Shown: positions 23,698 through 34,567 of the stretch, piece after piece
Layout: each line of letters begins with the position of its first letter
Numbering within the stretch: position 1 is the first letter of the stretch
NCBI GenBank assembly: GCA_040357565.1
Contig: JBDODJ010000026.1
Origin: Cercozoa sp. M6MM
Taxonomy: Eukaryota; Endomyxa: Ascetosporea
Reading direction: 5' to 3' (one strand)
Length of the DNA: 64,000 nucleotides
Notes under the pieces: model-generated
The model's input: only the letters and a program-made list of their open reading frames with translations
Database searches by the model: none
What the model was told of the DNA's origin: nothing
Made by a program: the position numbers and the translations under genes

Positions 23698-23910
23698 AAA
23701 AAATTAGCACACGCAAGCACACAAAAACGGAGGCTAATGGTGGCACAATGACACTCTCCACTTTTTATATATTTCAGCGCTCAGTTTGTTAGTCAGATTT
23801 GACCGCTACAAAGATATCCGCAACTGTGCGTGTATGTGTGTGTAGTATTGGTGCTGTTTTAGTACTTTTGGCACTCAGCGGTGCAAGCAGAGCTACCAGA
23901 CAGCCAGGCG
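23698..23910. promoter_or_regulatory. Divergent upstream region of USB1 and ADAT2
   Basis: Only 213 bp separate the two outward-facing start codons. It contains an AT-rich stretch (ctttttatatatttcag at about 23760) that could act as a core promoter or, for ADAT2, as a splice acceptor of an unseen 5' exon. Confidence 0.4.
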
Positions 23911-24597
23911 ATGGCAGCGAGTGCCGAGCAGGACGCCGTGTTGATGCAGGCGGCGCTGCGAGTGGCACATGCAGCTCTGCCGCGCGGTGAGGTGCCGGTC
24001 GGTGCTGTTTTCGCTCGAACGAGCGACGGCGTGATCGTTGCCGAGGCGCACAACGAGACGAACGCGACGTGCAACGCGACGCGGCACGCCGAGATCGTCG
24101 CGATCGACGAGTTGCTCAAGTCGGTATCACTGCCAGACTGTGTTTCTCTTCTCTCTTTCGTTTTGAAAGAACTCAATCCAACGTTGTGTTCTCAGCGCGA
24201 CTCTCTGGCCGGCCTGACGTTGTGTGTCACCGTGGAGCCGTGTATCATGTGCGGCTACACGCTGCGCCTACTCGGCATCGATCGCGTCGTGTTCGGGTGC
24301 AGCAACCCGCGCTTTGGCGGCAACGGCTCCGTGCTCGCGCTGCACGAGCGAGATACGCGGCCGCACGAATCAACTGATGACGCTACTGAGCCCAGAGACC
24401 AAGAGGCATGCGGACTGGACGGTTGTCAGGGCTACCCGATCACTGCGGGCGTCCGCGCGGACGAAGCAATCGCGCTGCTGAAGGACTTCTACGCCACCGG
24501 CAATCCCAATGCGCCCGAGAGCAAAAGACGACGTCGACTGAGCGACGCTGACGTGTCGACTGTTCCCGCTCCTGATATAGTTGAGTGCTGTGACTAA
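23911..24597 (+). CDS. ADAT2: tRNA-specific adenosine-34 deaminase catalytic subunit ADAT2/Tad2
   Basis: ADAT2 with ADAT3 converts A34 to inosine in tRNA anticodons. The zinc-dependent deaminase motifs are intact: TRHAEIVAIDELL (H and the proton-shuttling E) and TVEPCIMCGYTLRLLGI (P-C-x2-C). The C-terminus has FGGNGSVLALHE, the G-x-R/A-DEAIALLKDFY helix and a basic cluster (ESKRRRRL) resembling the lysine/arginine tail that helps tRNA binding. Two exons, 23911-24123 and 24196-24597, are separated by a 72-nt intron (GTATCA...CTCAG). The intron is a multiple of three and has no in-frame stop, so intron retention would add 24 residues. The start is the first good ATG; an in-frame GTG precedes it. 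About 204 residues after splicing, normal for the family. Confidence 0.93.
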   Translation: MAASAEQDAVLMQAALRVAHAALPRGEVPVGAVFARTSDGVIVAEAHNETNATCNATRHAEIVAIDELLKSVSLPDCVSLLSFVLKELNPTLCSQRDSLAGLTLCVTVEPCIMCGYTLRLLGIDRVVFGCSNPRFGGNGSVLALHERDTRPHESTDDATEPRDQEACGLDGCQGYPITAGVRADEAIALLKDFYATGNPNAPESKRRRRLSDADVSTVPAPDIVECCD

Positions 24598-24801
24598 GAA
24601 AGTTTCAAGCTCGAACTGCAACACAAGTTGCCTGAACATGGGCTCTTCAGTTCTAGCTTAAGCCAGTTCGGTTGCGTCGATTCAATCGCAATCGATACGA
24701 TGATAATTTACAATCCAACTTTTTGTATTCAAGTCAGGGGGCAGTTTCTTACTCCGTCTGGCATGATGGTTCCAACGCGTCACATTCAGCAGAGGATGTG
24801 T

Positions 24802-24927
24802 TCAGTTGGACGGACGGAACCACTTGAAGTACGCGATCAGTGCAATGATGGCCAGCTGAATGATGATAATCACACCTGCACACAGATGACACATCATACA
24901 CGCACAATACAGACCTGGAGAGTCCAG

Positions 24928-25000
<73 letters not shown>

Positions 25001-25959
25001 CCTGGATAATCTTGTCAGTCACGACACGGCGTGCCATGTTCATCAGAGTCTTGCGAGCACGATCCAACGAGTCCTCGGCCTAGACAAGAGTCAGCATAGT
25101 CAGATACATACACATGTCTGCCTGTGTGCCTTGAAGTAACCTCGATGAGATCGCCATGCGCATCGACGAGTTGTTCGCGCTGATCGACGAGTCGTCTGGC
25201 AGCGGCGGTGCCTTCTTCCTCGGCCCTGGCCAGGTGCATCTGCGTGCGCAGCAGCGACGAGTCCTACCGACACCCAAGAAGACACAGTACAAGGCAGAAG
25301 GAACAAATGAGAAGAATGCGAAAAGTCTCACCTGCTCATCCTGCAGTTGCTCCGACTCGAGCAGATCCGATCGCTGGTCCTGCAGACAGAGGTAGATACA
25401 CAATGTGAAAGCCAAGTAGTTAAGTGACACTACCTCGTACTGCGCACGTGCCACGTTGTCTCGCTGTCGCTCGCGCTGCTTGGCGCGCTGCAGGTCCTTC
25501 TTCATGGAGTCAAAGTCGTTCTGTAACACTTGGTACTGCTGCGTGTACTTGCGTCTGAGATACCCCAAGCATACAGCATACAGATGTGCTAGCTCGCATG
25601 ATGAAGGAACGAATATACCTGGAAGAAGCAGGCCATGCACGCATGTTCACCTTCATGCGCTGCATGAGTTCGCTCAGTTCGTGCTGTTCATCGCCCTGCA
25701 CATACACACACATACACACACTCGCCCCCCCCCCCCCCATTCAAGTGTAGTCGTACGGCAGCGATCTGCGCACGGCGCTTCTGAGCGGCATTGCCGCTTT
25801 CGAGATCGCCAATGTGTCGGCCCAACTGGCGACTTAACTCGTGGTACTCTGTTCACAAGACACACGAGGTCAGCAAAAAAACAAACAACAAGCAGAACAG
25901 CGATTTCTCCTCTCATGATCATTACCATTCTCAAACTCGGCCCACTCCTCATCGTACAT
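24802..25959 (-). CDS. VTI1: Vti1-type Qb-SNARE
   Basis: Vti1 SNAREs act in Golgi-endosome and vacuolar fusion. The protein starts MYDEEWAEFENEYHELSRQL with an N-terminal helical bundle, continues with SELMQRMKVN and KKDLQRAKQRERQRDN, then the SNARE helix RRLVDQREQLVDAHGDLIEA and EDSLDRARKTLMNMARRV. It ends in a C-terminal anchor VIIIIQLAIIALIAYFKWF followed by RPSN. The order and spacing follow plant and animal Vti1. It uses about eight short exons; the last intron, just before the transmembrane exon, is a (GT)n microsatellite of about 70 bp whose donor is GTACAC. A poly-G run (sense) interrupts another intron at about 25726. The start ATG at 25957-25959 fits the expected family N-terminus. 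Confidence 0.82.
24931..24998. repeat. (GT)n microsatellite in the last Vti1 intron
   Basis: About 34 uninterrupted GT units make up most of the intron between the SNARE exon and the transmembrane exon. Confidence 0.9.
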
Positions 25960-26143
25960 CTTGTGTCTACGTGTACCCTATTATCACGCACACTATCTGA
26001 CGACCTAAGGCAGCCGGTGAACGGTGTGCAGGTCCTCGTTTTATTTTTCGTCCAAGTCGACTACCTTTGGACCAGGCCAACTCGACTTTACACCACACTG
26101 TATCTGTATGTAACATGAAAGCCAGCGAACGTCTTGTAAATTA
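25960..26143. other. Short intergenic spacer between CRNKL1 stop and Vti1 start
   Basis: This 184-bp spacer has no exon. CRNKL1 and Vti1 are in tandem on the minus strand, so it holds the CRNKL1 3' UTR and the Vti1 promoter. Confidence 0.4.
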
Positions 26144-29100
26144 TTAGTCTTCCGTCTCGAACTCGTCGGCGGCGGCAAGCAAATTCGCCAGCAGATCTTC
26201 GCTCTTGGCCTTTCAAAAAATATGTAACGAGATGGGTGATTCTTAGTGCAAGAAAGTAAAGTACCTTGCTGGTGTCCTCGTCGGGGAACTGCCAGTCCTC
26301 GACGACCTCGTCGAACTCGCCAACACGCTGGGATTTCTCGACTGTCCAAAAATGACACACGAGTTTGGTAAACCGAGCTGGACTTGAGCATGGGAGAACG
26401 CAAGAAGTACCTCGCACAGGCTGCAGTGCAGCGACCTGATCGATCGAACGATCGTCGCCAAAGTCCTCTTCGAACTCGAGCCACATCTCCAGAAGTTCCT
26501 TGCTGAGTGAGTGCACACACGTCAAAATCACAAGGGGAGGGGGTCAAGTAGCTTGAGGACTCGCAGGTACCGCTGAGCACGCGCGTCGGGCGAATCGATG
26601 GTGCGCAGGTGTTCGTTGGCACGCTGCAGCAGCGCACGCGCTCGTTGCGGCTGTTGCGCGTGCTCGACCTCGAAGGCGATGGCAGCCTGTGTTGGGATAG
26701 GGTAGGGTAGGGTAGGGTAGGGTAGGGTAGGGTAGGGTAGAGATGGGGTGGTGGGGGTACCTGCCAGACACGCAGGTGCTTGGAGCGCTCCAGAAGCTGT
26801 TCGAAGAGCTCACGCGCCTGCTGCTCGCCCTCCTGCTTGGTGGGTGCGTGTGCGATGGCAGCGTCGATAGCGGCCTTCCACACGAGTTCCGGTGCATCCA
26901 GCACGGCTTGCTGCATGGCGAGCGACAGGATGCCCATGCCTCGTTCCTACCGGCGCAGGGGGGTAACAAAGGATAGGTGACTGATCCTACTCTGGTAGAG
27001 GTGTACCTGCTCGCCCAGCTGCTGCTCGAACTCGGCGTAGCCGAGCCAGGCCTCGGAGGACGACGTGTCAGTCTCGAGCCATTTCTCGTACAGACGGCGC
27101 GCCCGGTCGGCGCAGTGCAGTCGCGTCTCCATGTCAATGTAGCTACTCAACACATACATAGGGTACCAACACAGAGGGTACTCGCAAAGCACAGTCAATA
27201 AGGCAAAGGGCACCCTCGGAACAACGAGGAGTTCTCGCGCTTGCGTGCCTCGGGCAGTTTGTCGCTGGCGAGACGACCGATGGCCTGGCCCAGTGCGGCA
27301 CGTGCCTGTGAGGGTGCAACCATGCATACTATACATGCTCTCAGAGACTCACACATAGAGGCTCAACACACCTGCGACAGGTTGCCGTGACGCACTTCGA
27401 AATGAGCGTACATGATCCTGCACATTATTCATTATTCAAATAGGCAACAGAGGGGGTAGGGGGGTAGGATAGCTGTACCACAGTCGCGGCAGCTGCACCG
27501 TGTCGTGCGGAACTGTGTCGAGTGCGGCTAGCCAGACCTAGTACATATTAAACATATTGACAGCGCAGGCACAACAGAGTACGAACACACCTTGCGCGCA
27601 CGCTCGGCATCGCCAACACTGAGTTCTTCAAAGATGGCGTACCGCAGCCTGTGTGGAGACAGAGGAAGGTAAGGTAGTTAGGTACGGGGGGGGGGGGGTA
27701 AACCAAGCACGCACCACAGCCAGATGTAGCGCTTCCACTCGCGCAGATCGCTCGTGTCGGGCACGTTGGCCACAGCCTGCTCGTAGACCTCGCGCACGCG
27801 CGCAATTTGCGTCTCTCGCTCGGCCTTGCGTTGCTTGGCTACAGATAGGGACACACCGTACAAGCGTACCCTCCAAATACAGTACAGCCCACACAGTACA
27901 GTCCACACAGTACAGTCCAAATACAGTACAGTTCACACAGTACAGTCCACACGGTACAGTCCAGATAGTAGAGTGCAAGCAGGACATACCCTCATGCGAG
28001 GACAGGTGCGACAGGTCGGTGATGTCGTCCACGAGTGACTGCTCGAGACGTGCCCAGTCGAACCACACGTCGTAGTCCTTGCGACTGTCCTCGGTGGCCT
28101 TGTCGCCCAGCAGCGTCTCCTTCAGCTCGAACCGTCGCTGTGCTGCCAGCACCTGTCGAGTGGGAACACATACCAATCCTAGAGTGAGAGAGAGGTAAGA
28201 ACAAGGGGGTAAGGCACCTTCTCGACGTAGTGCCGGTCACCGTGCTGCTTCTCGAACGAGGCGTACTTGCGGAAGACCTCCTGCGCCTGCGACTTGGGCA
28301 GCGCGTCCAACGCGAAGCGGTAGATGCCGCGTGCGCGTTCATACTCCTTGGCTTCCTTCTCCAGGGCCGCGTAGGCCAACTGCAACCACAGTCAGCATTG
28401 TTAGCATGATGGTGGGGGATAGAGGAGAAGGGGGTCGGTACCAGGATGTCCTTGTCGTGCGCAGGGTTGCGGCCGCTCTTCTTCTCCTTGCCGTTGTCCA
28501 GCGCATCCAGTGCCGTGGCGAACACGCGACGAGCCATTCCTGCACCCCCCCATTGTAGTTCATCCAGAGCACACAGAAGTCAAGGAGGTCAATCAGGTCA
28601 ATAAGGCTTAGATACCGAACTCGCCCTGACGTCTCTCGTATCGCGCCCAGTGCAGGAAGGCCTCCTTGGTGTTGTGGCACGCCACATAACGTTTGTACAC
28701 GTCACGCACACCCTCCAATCGCTCTAAGGTACAGGTAGACATTATGGTCAACTTAAGGCGGCAGCTGGGAGGAAGATACCATGTCGTCGGCCAGAGGCAC
28801 GCTTCATGAACTTGATGTAGGTGAGCCACGCATTCGACTCGGGTCGCCACCTGCAATATACACAGGTGTATCAGTCTCACAAGAAGGCATATCACAAGCT
28901 ACTTCATCCAGCGCTCGTAGACGTTGCGAGCGCCCTCCCAGTTGTCCAGCGTGACCTCCAGGTGCGCGTACTTGTACCACAACTGGTCCACCTGTATGAC
29001 ACAAATATACATATATAGAAATAACATATATACAGGAGAGTATTAAGTGTGCGTTACGCGCGGCAACAACGACACAGCGCGGTCGAACACGTTGCGCGCC

Positions 29101-29977
29101 AGGTTGGCATTTTTCGCTGCGAGAAACCAAAACACACAACATATCGTGTGTGCATCAGAACATACGGGACAACCTACTGCGCATCTCCATCTCGGCATAG
29201 CGCGTCCAGATGTGCGAGTTCTCGCTGTCGATTTCGAGTGCACTATTGGGACAGATATAGAGGCAGTAAAACACCGATGAAGCAACAGTGCCTGGCGAAA
29301 GAAAAACAGTACCGCTCAAAGACAGAGCGTGCGCGGCGGAACTCCTTCTGTCGCTCTTCCCAAGCGGCGTACTTGAGCCAGGCGCCAATGTTCTGTCGCT
29401 CTTTACGCACGGCAGCTTCGAAACCTTGTCGTTTCTGCTGCTGGTACATGGCCAGTTCCTGCACAGAACATCCAGAATGATGCGAGAGATATACAGATAG
29501 AACTGGTAAGTATAGGCACCTCTTGATCCATGATCTTCTGCTCGGGCATCTTCTGCTGGCCCATCTCTTCGCGACGTTCCTGTTGTCGTTGACAATGCTG
29601 TGAATGCACAGACACAGTGATAGGGTCAAGAAGGCTACCATGGCTTCGCGCACGAGCTGCTCCGCCGTCACCTGTGCCGACGCGGCTGAGCGGTTCGACA
29701 CCTGTCAAAACCGTCCAAATGCATTGGTGTCGACACACCAAAGAAACAAAGGAAAATTTGTTGTTATGACTAAAGGATCTGAATCTACCTGGCCACGCTT
29801 GCTTCGAGACAAGAGCTGGCGGAACTCCTGCTCGCGCTCCTTCTGCTCGTCCACGAATGCAATGCCAAGTCAAGAGATTGTTTCAGAAGACACGCCAAGA
29901 AACCACGTTACCTCGAGCTTCGAGAGCGCATCGGTGCCGGCGCGACCGATCGTGTCTTGTGCTGGCTTTGCCGACAT
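26144..29977 (-). CDS. CRNKL1: Crooked-neck-like pre-mRNA splicing factor (CRNKL1/Clf1)
   Basis: CRNKL1/Clf1 is a HAT-repeat scaffold of the NineTeen complex in the spliceosome. About 20 exons assemble a HAT array. The N-terminus is [20 protein letters not shown], then [11 protein letters not shown] (the family's ITAEQLLREA), then [107 protein letters not shown] and [16 protein letters not shown]. The protein ends [16 protein letters not shown], like the acidic family tail. Length is close to 700 residues. It starts head-to-head with the kinesin gene. Introns include a TAGGG minisatellite (26697-26742) and a (C)13 run beside a donor (about 27690). Confidence 0.92.
26697..26742. repeat. (TAGGG)n minisatellite in a CRNKL1 intron
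   Basis: About eight consecutive GGGTA units sit in a short intron; the sense strand reads CCCTA repeats. The unit is one base shorter than a TTAGGG telomere repeat. It is the most regular example of the G-rich repeat seen in many introns of this window. Confidence 0.85.
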
Positions 29978-30372
29978 TGCTGCTAAAAACAGAATGTCGC
30001 ATCATGAAGGCTCTTTCAAAAACCAAGAAAAAAGATACCTGGAAAAAACAAGACTTCCCGTTCGACAAAACAAGAGGCACAAACGGCAGCAATGGCAACG
30101 CCAACGTGCCTGTCTTACTTTTTGGGGTTTGGTGATGCTGTTCGCGCCCCAGAGCCTGAGTACCGGCTCAGCTTCTGTGACGGCTCATCTCGGCTCGAAC
30201 GTATCCCATTTGTTTGGCTTGGTTCAGAAACGTAGAAAGCGCTTGTTCGTGCGAATTTACGTCTGAAGAGTTTACGTTGAGGTGCATTCCGGGTATGGCA
30301 CTATTCTTTTGGTCAAGTGGTCGTCTGGATTTGTCTCGTTGATCGCTTTGCTACACAGGTCGCCTGTCTGCG
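29978..30372. promoter_or_regulatory. Divergent upstream region of CRNKL1 and the kinesin gene
   Basis: These 395 bp between two outward start codons contain no supported exon and must carry both promoters and 5' UTRs. Confidence 0.4.
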
Positions 30373-33300
30373 ATGCAGCCCGTGCAACGACAGAGGAGTA
30401 TAAGAGAAGAAATAGGCGCTGTTGATCCGAGTGCTTTGACGCGACGTCGGCGTCGGCGCTCAGTGTCGGCGCACGCACATCGCGTCGGGCAGCGCGAGCG
30501 ACGTCGCTCAGTCCCGAGTCTGCTTCCGCGCCAGCAGGCTGTTCCAGCGACCTGCGATGCGAGCTTGCCAACTCGCGTGCGCGTTGGAGTGCGTGTGCGG
30601 CCTTCCTCCAAGTGTAGTGATGCCGGCGAAAACGAAGACGAGAGTGAAATCGCAACACGCGAAACGGCGGTGTTGTTGCGAAGCAGTGCGAAACACTTCG
30701 AGTTCGACGTTGCTTTCAGCGGAAACTCATCGCAAACAGAGGTGCCTTATTTCATTTTCTACTTTCGGCAAGAGTAACAATCTCTGGTGACTGCAGGTGT
30801 TTGAATCCATGGCAAAGCCGCTGTGCCAGGCCGTGCTGAAGGTACAGAATACACTGGGGGTGTTCTTGCTATACGGAGTTTTCGCAGGGCTACAACGCAA
30901 CCATCTTTGCCTACGGTCAGACAGGCAGTGGAAAGACACACACCATGTTGAACTCTCCAGTCAATGAAGACTTGAGCGAAGGCACTGGCATCATCCCTCG
31001 CGCGCTTCAGTTTCTCTTCGATGCCTTGCAGGGCCGAAGCGCCGAAAACTCGCGGTTCAGCTGGAACGTTCGCGTCTCGATCGCCGAAATCTATCGGAAT
31101 GAAGTGTTTGGTATGTGCAGCCTTGTGTCTAAGCCCACAGCACGCGCAGATTAGATTGGACACAGACCTTCTCGCCAGCGACGAGAACACAGTCGCGAAC
31201 AGTGCCAACAACAGCGTGAACAAGCCGTTGCCATTGCGACAGTGCTCGCAACGAAATGTCGTGTGTGCAGTGGGACAGCGTGAGTTCTCGGTTACGTCGA
31301 CGCAGCAGGCCATGTCGCTGCTGCGAAGCGTACTCTCTCTGTGTTGACTCTGTTCGTTTCATATGTCGACTCCCTTTGAGCAGGCAGAGGAGTCGCGAAG
31401 AACAGCGCACACTGCGTGTAACCGTCATTCTTCGCGATCGCACCTTGTCCTCACCGTTTCGGTGAAGGCAGAGACACCGTCGGCTGCGTCGTTGTCGCAG
31501 TTCAATCTCGTCGATCTCGCTGGCAGTGAACGGCAACGTGTTGCTCAAGTATTCGACATATGTGCGTTTATGGGAAGAAATGCGTGCACAGTGTACAGTT
31601 AGACACCTATGTGTGACAGACCAGTGGACAGCAACTGCGTGAAGCAGCTGCCATCAACTCAAGTCTGCTCGTGTTGGGTCGCGTCGTGCGTCAGCTGTCC
31701 TCACGACGTGCTCAGGGTACTTGACACTTTGACCTCTTTCTGGCAGTGTAGAGACAAAAAGACACTGCGCCTCGATCAGAACACGTGCGATTTCGCGACT
31801 CGGCACTGACGCAGTTGCTGCGACATTCACTCGGCGGCAACGCACTTGTCGCTGTCATTGCGTAAGGCAGTTTATTTATTTTTCCTTGCTGGTGTTTGTA
31901 TGTCCATACTGCCCAACGCAGCTGCGTGTCACCCGATCCAAATGACTTGGTGCACACGACATCAACGCTCAAGTTTGCTGCCAATGCGCGTGACGTGCGT
32001 ATACAGGCCCAGCGTAATTTGGTAGGGCGGCTGACGTGCCATCGGTAAGTATTTAACTTAGAGCTCCTTTGTAGAACACGAAGGAAAAGGAAGACACCTC
32101 GGAGCAAAACCAAGTACACAAATGCATGTTTTTTCTTGTCCTTGGGAGTATCTGTTCCATTTAGAGACTGAGAGAAATGCTGCTGCGACTGGCGAGTATG
32201 TGCGAACTCGACGGTACGCTAGTGCTTTAGTTTCGCAGGACAGTAACTGTACATGAATTAGTATATATGCGCGCAGATGACACTCTAGACGACGAGGAAG
32301 CAACGTGCGATGCGGTGGAACGACAGTGCGCGCAGTGGTGCCACGAACGCAGCTTGTTTCGCGAACAGTCAGAGTCGCTGCAGCAACGAGTCCGCGCATT
32401 GACCAGTCAGGTGGAGCAACACCAAGAGGAGCGAGCCACAATGATGGTACAGCAGTCGATGTCTTTGTGTGCTTAGTGCCTTCCAACGATGTCTTACATA
32501 GAGTGAGGTGAGGCAACTCCGACACACGCTCGATCGAGTGTGCCAAGTAGCCCAACCGCCTCCGAAGCGTCGGTGAGTCTCTCGATTTAGAATATGAGAT
32601 TGCAAGTAGAGGGCCATTTGCATGCGCAGACGAGTGTCGGTGGAATCGGCAGTCGAAGAACTGGCTCAACAGGCGAAACAGTACACGCTACTTCAAGGGT
32701 ACCGTACTTAAAACACCGTGCATACTTAGAGTGAGAATGCAACGATCAATGCTATGTTTGTATAAACACAGTCAAGTGGACAAAGCAGTGCAGCAGTTGA
32801 TGCAACACGCTCAAACTCCTGAATCGATCTTGTTCCGTGCCGATACTGCTGATAGCGATAGTTGCAGCGACAGTCCCAGTGACTTGGCCTCACTGGTGAC
32901 TAACACACTGGCGCACTACCAAGCTGTCGTGCGGGAGGTAAACTTACCTCCTGTCTCTCTTTCTCTTGCACTATGCTGATACACTTTGTACACGTTAGAG
33001 AGAGGACGCCAAGCGCAGAGCGATGGATCTGTGCACCGCACTCGCCGACACGCAACAACAGCTGGAGGCTACGCAAAGGTGTGTGTGTGTGTGTCTCTGC
33101 CTGCGAATTATCATTGTTATCCATGCAGTCCTTGCTTCCGTACTTTAGGAAGAATATCCAACTGAAGAAGCAAGTCGATGGTGCTCAAAAACAACTTGAC
33201 GACGTTTCTGGGTACAGTACTCATCACTTTTGAATTATGGCAAAGTTACCAACAGAGCCGTACGAACACAGTCATCGAAACACACGGCAACGCATCCGAC

Positions 33301-33526
33301 ACGTGCAGCAGCTGCGGCAGAAACTTAGAGAACGCGAATTGCAGATCAATCGACTGGTACGTACAGCATTTTCTGACGAGCAGCGAGCTTTCTTGTCTAT
33401 GCGGTGCTAGTCCTGCCGATGTGACTCTGCACCCTGACCACTGAGCAGGTTCGTGAGCGAACGGCACTGCGCCGACGTTTGTCTAACCCAGTCGATCCGC
33501 ATGCGACTGTTCTTGAGAGTCCATAG
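30373..33526 (+). CDS. Kinesin with N-terminal motor and short coiled-coil tail
   Basis: Kinesins move along microtubules using ATP. A basic leader (TRRRRRRSVSAHAHR, QRERRRSV) precedes the motor: VRVGVRVRPSS, P-loop FAYGQTGSGKTHTM (about 30910-30945), switch I CNRHSSRSHLVLTV, switch II NLVDLAGSE, then GQQLREAAAINSSLLVLGR, and FRDSALTQLL, and a late motor exon CVSPDPNDLVHTTSTLKFA. The tail has coiled-coil exons (ALTSQVEQHQEERATM; LRQKLRERELQINRLVRERT). About a dozen introns; the stop at 33524-33526 follows RLSNPVDPHATVLESP. The tail is short for a transport kinesin. I cannot place it firmly; an N-motor mitotic type is possible. An extra 3' exon ending YLSEDSD at 33776 could replace the last residues if a GTTCTT or GTCGAT donor is used. 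Confidence 0.85.
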
Positions 33527-33850
33527 CCACGCCACGAGTGAACTCGCCTCGCCACGCCTTGGCCACCGCACTCGCGCCCTATGTTGCTACCTCGCACTAG
33601 CTTCTTCTCGCTCGCTGCAGCCGTTGTTGCCGACGCCGCCGGCGGTTTTGCCATTGCGGCGCCTCGTTGTCCGTGGGTGCGTCCAGGCACTCGATACACT
33701 TGCGCAGGAACTTCTGAGCACAGATATGTTGCGAGATTCGATTTCCGATGCATATCTTAGTGAAGACAGCGACTAACGAAAAGAAAAGTAAGAATGTACG
33801 GTCGTTTAAATTAGTGTTCGCCCGACGGATGTCTCAATAAACCGAAAGAT
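33527..33850. other. Kinesin 3' flank, possible alternative last exon
   Basis: An open stretch near 33612-33776 after a CTGCAG acceptor reads PLLPTPPAVLPLRRL... and ends DAYLSEDSD. It could be an alternative last exon of the kinesin gene. Otherwise nothing coding is supported here. Confidence 0.25.
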
Positions 33851-34288
<438 letters not shown>

Positions 34289-34567
34289 CAATTGTATCTG
34301 TGTTACTGGCGGTTGTATCTGTGTCAGTGAAAAAGATGTAAATACGATAGAGAAGTAAGTCAGTTTGTAGAAGCGAAGTGAAGAACAAAACCCTTCTCTC
34401 TACAGCAGCCATGCTTACTTGCAGGGGTGGATATCAGTACTAGCTGCAGAGCAACCTACCAGCTGATGCCAAGCGAAGTAGGTGAGGTTGGGCGCTTACT
34501 GTTAGGCTTAGTGTGCATTACAATGTAGTATTGTAGGGAGCACGACCGGACTGCACTTAGTCTGCAC

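Noticed and set aside
26697-26742. CRISPR-like or true telomere array
   Set aside because: Units are 5 bp without spacers and lie inside a spliced intron of a conserved gene.
33527-33776. Extra kinesin exon ending YLSEDSD
   Set aside because: It needs a non-GTA donor inside the previous exon; the stop at 33526 follows a well-supported coiled-coil exon, so the shorter model is kept.
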